Below, piece by piece: positions 13,498 through 18,519 of a stretch of DNA of 18,519 nt. The translations under genes and the position numbers were made by a program. Origin of the DNA: Candidatus Iainarchaeum sp. Lineage in GTDB: Archaea > Micrarchaeota > Micrarchaeia > Anstonellales > Bilamarchaeaceae. The number at the start of each line of letters is the position of its first letter. Positions within the stretch are counted from its first letter, which is position 1. Under the pieces are notes generated by a model. The model searched no databases. It saw only the letters and a list, made by a program, of their open reading frames with translations, and was not told the DNA's origin. The stretch is taken from assembly GCA_028711485.1 (NCBI GenBank), contig JAQTSF010000003.1, forward strand, positions 1 to 18,519, in the 5' to 3' direction.

Positions 13498-14592
13498 CTC
13501 TTTTAATACCTCTATAAGTTCCAAATAACTTTCTTTAGAAACCCATTCTTCAGAACTATGATCTCCTTCTCCCGTTGGTCCCATTGTTACAACAGGCAAT
13601 CCAAGAGAAGCAAAAGCATTTTCATCTGCAACAGAAAGCGCATAATTATAATTAACCTCTCCATATTTATTTTTTATAATTTCTGCTATTTTTTCAACAA
13701 AAGAATTATTCCTATCCGTTATATATGGTTCAAGGTAAGGTGTTTTTCTTTCTTTTATGGATACATTTATCCTCAGTTTATCATTCTCAAACTGTTTCAT
13801 TTGTTCTACAAGTTCTTTAAGTACGCTAGAGTTGGTTTCAGGAGGTACAAGATGTCTGTCTAATTCTATTATTGCTTTATCCGGTATTGATACTCCTTCT
13901 ACTTCAGAATGAACTTTTCTTACAAACTGATTTGCTCTAGGTAAATGTGGGTGTTCCTTAAGATTTTGAGACTCTAAAAATTGAATTATTTTTGCAGCAG
14001 AAAGAATTGCGTTTTCACCTTTATTTGTAGCACCATGTGCTGATGTTCCTTCAATTTCAATTAAATAAACACATCTTCCTCTTCTTCCGAGAGTAATCAT
14101 TTTAGTTCCTAATGAACCTTTTTCAGAATTTCCGGCTTCTGTTACAATTACACCTTCAACATCCTCAAAAAATTCTTTTTTCTTTATTGCCTGAAATGCT
14201 CCTTCTGAAATATTCTCTTCATCTACTCCAAATATTATTTTTATTTTTCTATTTTTACATTCTTCAACCGCCTTTAATACCCCGGCTATTCCAGATTTCA
14301 TATCCCAAGCTCCTAATCCTCTTAATCTATCTCCTTCTGTAATTAATTCAAATGGATTATTCTTCCATTTTCCATAAATCGGAACAGTATCCATATGACC
14401 ATAAAATAAAATAGATCTATCCCCTTCTCCTCTCTGAGCAAAAATATTGAATCTGTTTGCTGAAACATACTGCCTTTCTGTTGAAAATCCAATATTTCTT
14501 AAATATTGTTCCAGTAATTCCGCTAATTCAGTCTCTTTAGGATAAATTGAATTTACTGAAATCAATTTCCTTAACAATTCAATTGCTTCCAT
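13486..14592 (-). CDS. M20-family zinc peptidase/deacylase in the amide-ligase cluster
   Basis: A 368-residue M20 (ArgE/DapE/CPG2-like) hydrolase that cleaves an amide next to a free carboxylate. Co-catalytic metal residues are complete: GHMDTVP (His66, Asp68), GAWDMKSG (Asp97), DEEN (Glu125 general base, Glu126), TEAG (Glu152) and GDHSSEEW (His345). The dimerisation domain with GTSAHGA (182-188, His186) lies between. Members include DapE, ArgE, LysK and dipeptidases, and the substrate cannot be told from motifs. It follows the GCS2-type ligase gene by four bases in one operon, so I infer that it trims or deprotects the product made by the two ligases. Start ATG 14592, with AGGTTGA nearby. 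A hairpin terminator follows. Confidence 0.88.
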   Translation of the reverse strand: MEAIELLRKLISVNSIYPKETELAELLEQYLRNIGFSTERQYVSANRFNIFAQRGEGDRSILFYGHMDTVPIYGKWKNNPFELITEGDRLRGLGAWDMKSGIAGVLKAVEECKNRKIKIIFGVDEENISEGAFQAIKKKEFFEDVEGVIVTEAGNSEKGSLGTKMITLGRRGRCVYLIEIEGTSAHGATNKGENAILSAAKIIQFLESQNLKEHPHLPRANQFVRKVHSEVEGVSIPDKAIIELDRHLVPPETNSSVLKELVEQMKQFENDKLRINVSIKERKTPYLEPYITDRNNSFVEKIAEIIKNKYGEVNYNYALSVADENAFASLGLPVVTMGPTGEGDHSSEEWVSKESYLELIEVLKEIIE

Positions 14593-14596
14593 TGCT

Positions 14597-15781
14597 TCAA
14601 CCTACCGAATTTGCAAATTGTTCAGCAGAATGTAAAACGATTTGTCTGTCGCTCATATGTGCATATTCTTCGTACCCCGGAGAGATCACTACTCTACTTA
14701 CTTCCGGAATATGTTTTCCTTCTATTTCCAATATTCCCAAACCCATCCTAGCATTTCTTATTAATTCCATAGCTCTACCTATTCTTGAAATATTCCATGG
14801 CTGTGTTGCATCATAAATATCTCTTTCTATACCTCTTATATCAGTTTCGTTTAGAGCTTCTCCAGTGTCATATCTCTCTAAATGAGCTAAACTTCCTAGT
14901 GCAACTTCTATCATTCCTAAATCTCTTCCTATCGTTGCCTGACCATCTAATGTTCTTAATTCTACACTTCCCCGTAACCCTTTTTCTTGAACTTTCATAT
15001 CTGGTCTCAATCTTGCAAAATGAAATATTTTATCTGGACTTATTTGAAGTATTTCAATTCCATTTCCATTCATTCTTGCAAATGCGGGGTAATCCCTACA
15101 CAACACTTCAGCATTTCCATTCCCATTTTTTCTTATATACTCTTCGACTTCTCTTCTCGCTAACTCTGCCATTTGATAATATTCACTAAAACTTCTTATT
15201 GTCCACGGAGTTGTTAATACTTGAGGCACACCCTGAACAAATCTGCTCAGACTTACTGCTCTTCCACGTTCAATTCCTTCAACTATCGAACTTTGCGATA
15301 AGTCTAATAACAAAGGTGCGAGCATATTTCCAACTCTGTATCTTAATACTAACTCTTGTTCACTATATCCTCCTACATGTATGTGTATCGAATTGGTTTT
15401 GCCTAAGAAACCTTTAACCGCAGGAAATGCTTTTGTGGTAAAGAATTCATTAAATTCGTTAGGAATTGATGGAGGAGATATTCCAAGAATCAATAAATTA
15501 TATCTCTGTGCTTCTAAAAGTGCTGCTCTATATGCTTCTCTTAATTCACCTTCTACTCTTTCAATATTTGAAAAACATATTTTTATTTCAAAACAATTGC
15601 CTGCAACTTCTCCAACAACCTGATATCTTCCTTTTCCTTGTTCCAATCTGCTTCTAAGGGATTCAATAAATCTATTAGTGGTTGCCCGTGATGCAGCTCT
15701 TGCATCTGGATGAAATAAAGAAAATTCCCTTTCAATGCTTATAGGGGTTGTTCTGGTTATAGTTCTTCTTCTCACTAACAT
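14597..15781 (-). CDS. GCS2-type carboxylate-amine ligase (glutamate-cysteine ligase-like)
   Basis: A 394-residue protein with the glutamine-synthetase-like ligase pattern of GCS2/YbdK proteins: ISIEREFSLF (14-23, metal-binding acids), VAGNCFEIKICFSN (59-72), SIHIHVGG (131-138), and RGSVELRTLDGQATI (270-284). Such enzymes activate a carboxylate, usually the gamma-carboxyl of glutamate, as acyl phosphate and join it to an amine. True GCS2 would give gamma-glutamylcysteine, but the substrate here is unknown. By eye the protein has about 40 Arg and only about 10 Lys, the reverse of most neighbours. Start ATG 15781 has GGAG at the usual spacing and TTTAAATA at 15812-15819. A 33-bp repeat lies at 15852-15884. 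It is followed by the M20 gene after four bases. Confidence 0.75.
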   Translation of the reverse strand: MLVRRRTITRTTPISIEREFSLFHPDARAASRATTNRFIESLRSRLEQGKGRYQVVGEVAGNCFEIKICFSNIERVEGELREAYRAALLEAQRYNLLILGISPPSIPNEFNEFFTTKAFPAVKGFLGKTNSIHIHVGGYSEQELVLRYRVGNMLAPLLLDLSQSSIVEGIERGRAVSLSRFVQGVPQVLTTPWTIRSFSEYYQMAELARREVEEYIRKNGNGNAEVLCRDYPAFARMNGNGIEILQISPDKIFHFARLRPDMKVQEKGLRGSVELRTLDGQATIGRDLGMIEVALGSLAHLERYDTGEALNETDIRGIERDIYDATQPWNISRIGRAMELIRNARMGLGILEIEGKHIPEVSRVVISPGYEEYAHMSDRQIVLHSAEQFANSVG

Positions 15782-15851
15782 ACATCTCCAATTACTCTTT
15801 ATTTGTTATTTTATTTAAAACTAATGTTAAAATATATGAAAAATAAGATGG

Positions 15852-15884
15852 ATAACTACTAAAATTTAACATTTTATTAATTTA
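15852..15884. promoter_or_regulatory. 33-bp repeat, copy 1, upstream of the GCS2-type gene
   Basis: It matches 17427-17459 at 32 of 33 bases in the same orientation; the one difference is C at 15859 against T at 17434. The core is AAAATTTAACATTTTATTAA, containing the inverted repeat TAAAAT-5-ATTTTA. It sits between the ATP-grasp stop and the GCS2-type start, about 33 bases before that gene's TATA box. This is a likely operator; the divergent ACT-domain protein is the obvious candidate binder. Confidence 0.75.
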
Positions 15885-15889
15885 CAAAA

Positions 15890-17350
15890 TTACATTTCTC
15901 TTAAATTCAACATTTGATGGATTTTTCGAACTACTCTAGCTGCAGTTTCATTCAATGCTTTTTTTGTTTCATCTAAAACAGATTCTACAGAATATACTTT
16001 TAATAAGGTTGCATTACTTTCCAATATTGTTCCAACAGCGGGAACACCACAAGTAATTAAGTGTTCTCCTCCCACCAAAGTATTACTCCAATACTGTTCT
16101 GATCTTAATACCAATAAGTCATTTGATAGAGCATATACTCCTGGCCGTATGCAGCCGCTTATAACACATCTTTCACTAAATTCATTATTTGCTAATTTCA
16201 AATGCGATCCATCATATCCTCGAATATCTGTTGGCAAATACATCCTCGGAACTGGTCTATCTAAAGCCATGGCCAACAAATGCCAATTCATTATTCCTAA
16301 TTCACCAATTCTTTCCTGCAATGAATGTAAAAAAGATGTTGAAGCATTCATTCTTGGATTTATTTCAACAACATATATCCTTTGTTCTTCTGTGGAGAAT
16401 ATAAAATCTATTCCAAATATCCCTCTCCATCCTTTTTCACCCATTACTTTTCCCAACGCAGTCATTATCTTTACATACTCTCGTTTTCCATTATCCCCTA
16501 AAAAATCCCATGCTCCAGTATATTCATTTCCGCCATAACAAGCTGGGCTATCTTTTGTTGAAATTTCCGGAATTCCTATTATTTGGAAACTTGGAGCGGT
16601 CATTACTGTTTTTATTCCTTCATCTGTTTCTAAAACAACTGCTTGTGCATTAAAACTAGGACCAGTTATACATTTGCTTACTTTTAATTTATCCACTCCT
16701 TTTTTTTCGAATATTTCCATAAGTTCTTTTCTGGTTTTTACGAAATAGGTTCCATTACCTCCGCTCCCAAAATCTACTTGTACAACTAAAGGCAGTCCGT
16801 ATTTATGTTCTAATTCTTCAAAATTAAAATCTCTTTGAATTACTTCTCCAGGTATTCTGGTTATACTCGCCGCCTTTAAAATTTCCGGTAAATTTAGTTT
16901 ACTATCAAAATACTGCATTAATTCATATCGTGGAGCAAATACTTCTACACCCTGTTCTCGTAATATCTCGGCACTTTCACAATTTTTAAATGGTAAAATT
17001 ATTACTCTTTTTCCTGATCTTCTGATTATTTCTTGTACTATACCCATATCACCAATTCTACCAACATCATCCGATCCCCATTTTGCACGATATCCTACTG
17101 CTTTTTCTAAAGTATGGACTGTTGTTCCCTCTCTTCTTAATAAATCGAGATCCGATCCTTCATCACAAGATGCAACTAATATATCTGCGAAAGGCAATCT
17201 TCTAGAAAAAGCAACTACATCTATACCTCGCAATGCCCAATGCAATAACGTTTTACCCCTAGTTCTTTTTCTTATGAACCTATTAACTATTTCTCTTCTC
17301 GAGCTTAAATTTTGCCTTGATAAATTTCCATGTATTCTCATTAAACCCAC
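15890..17350 (-). CDS. ATP-grasp carboxylate-amine ligase
   Basis: A 486-residue ligase. The N-terminal third (to about 150) is a pre-ATP-grasp Rossmann-like domain (RGIDVVAFSRRLPFADILVAS). The ATP-grasp core follows: LPLVVQVDFGSGGNGTYFV (186-204, glycine-rich loop), GIFGIDFIF (310-318) and the metal signature YVVEINPRMNAST (326-338; Glu329, Asn331, Arg333). The C-terminal part (about 370-470) continues with IRGYDGSHLKL and CIRPGVYAL and may be substrate-specific. The reaction is ATP-driven joining of an acyl phosphate to an amine; substrates are unknown. Next to a GCS2-type ligase it recalls the two-step glutathione logic. GTG 17350 is chosen from the TATTTAAATA box at 17377-17386; ATG 17341 is a close alternative. 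Confidence 0.85.
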   Translation of the reverse strand: MGLMRIHGNLSRQNLSSRREIVNRFIRKRTRGKTLLHWALRGIDVVAFSRRLPFADILVASCDEGSDLDLLRREGTTVHTLEKAVGYRAKWGSDDVGRIGDMGIVQEIIRRSGKRVIILPFKNCESAEILREQGVEVFAPRYELMQYFDSKLNLPEILKAASITRIPGEVIQRDFNFEELEHKYGLPLVVQVDFGSGGNGTYFVKTRKELMEIFEKKGVDKLKVSKCITGPSFNAQAVVLETDEGIKTVMTAPSFQIIGIPEISTKDSPACYGGNEYTGAWDFLGDNGKREYVKIMTALGKVMGEKGWRGIFGIDFIFSTEEQRIYVVEINPRMNASTSFLHSLQERIGELGIMNWHLLAMALDRPVPRMYLPTDIRGYDGSHLKLANNEFSERCVISGCIRPGVYALSNDLLVLRSEQYWSNTLVGGEHLITCGVPAVGTILESNATLLKVYSVESVLDETKKALNETAARVVRKIHQMLNLREM

Positions 17351-17376
17351 ATTAACACAAATTATATCTAATCATC

Positions 17377-17386
17377 TATTTAAATA
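17377..17386 (-). promoter_or_regulatory. TATA box of the ATP-grasp gene
   Basis: The palindromic TATTTAAATA is centred about 31 bases before GTG 17350 and 40 bases before ATG 17341. The 33-bp repeat copy 2 begins about 40 bases further upstream, a placement similar to that of copy 1 relative to the GCS2-type gene's box. Confidence 0.5.
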
Positions 17387-17426
17387 TGTTGTTTTTTATA
17401 TAAAATAACGTTTAAAAAACTAATCT

Positions 17427-17459
17427 ATAACTATTAAAATTTAACATTTTATTAATTTA
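17427..17459. promoter_or_regulatory. 33-bp repeat, copy 2, in the divergent ATP-grasp/ACT-protein region
   Basis: Near-identical to 15852-15884. It ends 17 bases before the ATG of the ACT-domain gene, so its A/T-rich right half probably overlaps that gene's own promoter. It is also upstream of the ATP-grasp promoter on the other strand. This layout fits one regulator acting on both ligase genes and on itself. Confidence 0.75.
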
Positions 17460-17476
17460 TACTATAGGTGTGTTAA

Positions 17477-18124
17477 ATGGTAACAATAGCCCACATAGTT
17501 GAAAAAATGGTTAAAGAAAATCCTTCTTTAGAGATTGCACTTGCAAAGAATCTCATAAGTTATTCTAAACTTGCAAGAACTTTAAGAGAAGAAGTAGAAA
17601 AGGAATTTGGAAAAGAAGTTAATGATTATGCAATAATTGTTGCATTGAAAAGATTAAGTGAAAAATCAGAACACCTGTTTAGCAGTAAAAACAAATTTTA
17701 TGCTCTTGAACTTAATACAGTATCTAATTTAATGGAACTTACTATCGGTCAAACTTCAAATCTTGCATTTATAATGAAAAGAATGTATGAATTTCCAGAA
17801 CTTGGTGAAGGCTGTATACTAAATGTCATTCATGGAAATTATCAAACCACTTTAGTATTCAGTGAAAGAATGGAAGAAAAAGTTAGAACTCTTTTGAAAG
17901 AGGAAACGATTATTGCAGAAGTAAAAAATCTTTCCCAATTATCTATAAAATTTGATGAAAAAATGTTTCAGAGTCCTGGTTTCGTAGTATATATACTAAA
18001 AGAACTTTCCTGGAATAATATAAATATTATTGAAATAGTTTCCACTTATACAGAATTGATAATTATAATAAAAAAAGAAAATTTAATGAAAGCTTATCAA
18101 ATAGTGCAAAATTTATTGCTTTAA
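17477..18124 (+). CDS. ACT-domain protein, candidate regulator of the ligase cluster
   Basis: A 215-residue protein. The N-terminal 70 residues are helical (HIVEKMVKENPSLEIALAKNLISYSKLARTLREEV, then YAIIVALKRLSEK) and could be a winged helix-like DNA-binding region, though I see no textbook helix-turn-helix. The C-terminal 75 residues are a convincing ACT domain: SPGFVVYILKELSWNNINIIEIVSTYTELIIIIKKE, with the SPG turn and helix-strand order of amino-acid-sensing ACT modules. A middle segment (about 100-140) may be a second, weaker ACT-like unit. It is divergent from the ATP-grasp gene and preceded by a copy of the 33-bp repeat, so I infer a ligand-sensing regulator of the cluster. Start ATG 17477 has AGGTG six bases upstream. 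Confidence 0.75.
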   Translation: MVTIAHIVEKMVKENPSLEIALAKNLISYSKLARTLREEVEKEFGKEVNDYAIIVALKRLSEKSEHLFSSKNKFYALELNTVSNLMELTIGQTSNLAFIMKRMYEFPELGEGCILNVIHGNYQTTLVFSERMEEKVRTLLKEETIIAEVKNLSQLSIKFDEKMFQSPGFVVYILKELSWNNINIIEIVSTYTELIIIIKKENLMKAYQIVQNLLL

Positions 18125-18225
18125 GCAGCAGTTTTTGTTTTTACTTTTCCTGGATACGGAAAAAGAGGTCCCCTAACCTTAAAGAGCTCCATTACATAAA
18201 CAATCTCTTCTTCTGGTATAATCAT
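18121..18225 (-). CDS. 34-residue ORF, second of an overlapping tiny pair
   Basis: It encodes MIIPEEEIVYVMELFKVRG followed by PLFPYPGKVKTKTAA. There is no recognised family, no membrane segment and no cysteine. A strong GGAGG lies 10 bases before the ATG, and its start overlaps the stop of the upstream 33-residue ORF as ATGA. One arm of a 13-base inverted repeat runs from just after GGAGG to the start codon. The 3' end overlaps the stop codon of the convergent ACT-domain gene by four bases. It could be a real small protein or the remnant of a larger gene. Confidence 0.4.
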   Translation of the reverse strand: MIIPEEEIVYVMELFKVRGPLFPYPGKVKTKTAA

Positions 18226-18323
18226 TTGAAAAACGCCTCCAAGTAATTAGTATTTAATTTCTGTAAATTGCGTTTTTCAAATATTTGCACTTTATCTAAA
18301 ACGTAAGTGCAAATCATTTTCAT
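18222..18323 (-). CDS. 33-residue ORF, first of the tiny pair, possible leader peptide
   Basis: It encodes MKMICTYVLDKVQIFEKRN followed by LQKLNTNYLEAFFK. Expression signals are good for its size: TATTTAAATA at 18361-18370, then GAGGT eight bases before ATG 18323. Inverted repeats lie inside it (18283-18290 with 18307-18314) and across its 3' end (18224-18236 with 18270-18282). No family is recognised. Its translation would disrupt the second hairpin and so could open the start of the next ORF, as in attenuation leaders; this is inference. Confidence 0.4.
   Translation of the reverse strand: MKMICTYVLDKVQIFEKRNLQKLNTNYLEAFFK
18224..18282. repeat. Perfect 13-bp inverted repeat over a start codon
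   Basis: ATTTGAAAAACGC (18224-18236) and GCGTTTTTCAAAT (18270-18282) are perfect complements separated by 33 bases. In the minus-strand RNA the 3' arm occupies the stretch between GGAGG and the ATG of the 34-residue ORF, including the A and U of the start codon. A second perfect repeat, ATTTGCAC/GTGCAAAT (18283-18290, 18307-18314), begins at the next base. Confidence 0.7.
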
Positions 18324-18360
18324 GGTTAAAACCTCTAATTTTATATTATACAACAAATAA

Positions 18361-18370
18361 TATTTAAATA
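18361..18370 (-). promoter_or_regulatory. TATA box of the tiny ORF pair
   Basis: The palindromic TATTTAAATA is centred 42 bases before ATG 18323. It would give a leader of about 17 bases carrying the GAGGT ribosome site. Confidence 0.45.
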
Positions 18371-18406
18371 TTCTCTTTTTTACATTATTTATCACACTAT
18401 TCCAAA

Positions 18407-18519
18407 TTATAAATTCATTTTTTCGAAAAAGAAATCCACCCTTAATCTATCTGTTTCAATCGGGATATGCGGACAAATTAATCTAATTCTCCCTTCTAAT
18501 TCCGGATCAAAAGGAAATT
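18407..18519 (-). CDS. C-terminal tail of an unidentified gene, cut by window edge
   Basis: An open frame enters from the right edge and ends at TAA 18407-18409, giving 36 residues that include DPELEGRIRLICPHIPIETD and end RVDFFFEKMNL. Coding character is plausible (no stops, codon use like the neighbours), but the piece is too short to name. It is the same strand as the tiny ORF pair and ends about 37 bases before their TATA box. Confidence 0.5.
   Translation of the reverse strand, partial: FPFDPELEGRIRLICPHIPIETDRLRVDFFFEKMNL

Noticed and set aside
14785..15189. Plus-strand ORFs of 100 or more residues opposite the GCS2-type and ATP-grasp genes (14785-15189, 16149-16538)
   Set aside because: They are Leu/Phe/Ser-rich antisense frames caused by base composition, with no motifs and no promoter or ribosome site.
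15784..15884. CRISPR or transposon ends suggested by the 33-bp repeats
   Set aside because: There are only two copies 1.6 kb apart in the same orientation, each in an intergenic promoter region, with no transposase, spacers or target duplications.
18237..18269. Riboswitch in the hairpin-rich region
   Set aside because: Only simple inverted repeats are visible; I could not match any known aptamer core, so I record them as repeats with a possible attenuation role.

Overview
The window is AT-rich, very densely packed DNA from an archaeon. Evidence for Archaea: TATA elements of TTTAAATA type sit about 26 bases upstream of many start codons, often with no room for a leader; a tRNA intron is bounded by a bulge-helix-bulge motif; there is an isopentenyl phosphate kinase, an archaeal-type dUTPase, an AspRS-derived asparagine synthetase, a ThiI without a rhodanese domain, and a DUF2666-like protein. 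The lineage cannot be fixed from this window; a DPANN-type or a deep euryarchaeal genome would both fit. Both edges cut genes.

Layout. 1-864 (-) is a truncated UbiD-family decarboxylase. 957-2009 (+) is a membrane-anchored protein resembling lytic transglycosylases. 2036-4095 (+) is a Fe-S/sulfur operon: ArsR-type regulator with a Cys cluster, cysteine desulfurase, DUF1858 protein and IscU scaffold. 4096-9640 holds isoprenoid genes (UbiX, isopentenyl phosphate kinase, GHMP decarboxylase, mevalonate kinase) interleaved with an unrecognised basic protein, endonuclease III and a DUF2666-like protein. 9718-9881 is tRNA-Thr(GGT) with an intron in the T-loop. 9881-13390 carries ThiI, carbamate kinase, dUTPase and asparagine synthetase. 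13486-17350 (-) is an amide-ligase cluster: ATP-grasp ligase, GCS2-type ligase and M20 peptidase. A divergent ACT-domain protein (17477-18124) and a 33-bp sequence repeated ahead of both ligase genes look like its control system. 18121-18323 (-) has two tiny overlapping ORFs with strong inverted repeats, and 18407-18519 (-) is the tail of an unidentified gene.

How the genes work together. Mevalonate kinase makes mevalonate 5-phosphate and IPK makes IPP. Two different decarboxylase systems, GHMP-type and UbiD/UbiX, are present to bridge the step between, which is unusual. Cysteine desulfurase can feed sulfur to IscU (Fe-S clusters, including that of endonuclease III) and to ThiI (4-thiouridine in tRNA). 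The GCS2, ATP-grasp and M20 set is the best candidate for an undescribed system: two successive carboxylate-amine ligations plus a trimming hydrolase, probably making a small peptide-like metabolite. Its GCS2 protein is strikingly Arg-rich and Lys-poor next to its neighbours, which suggests a different origin. No CRISPR array, insertion sequence or rRNA was seen, and no gene-free stretch exceeds about 300 bases.
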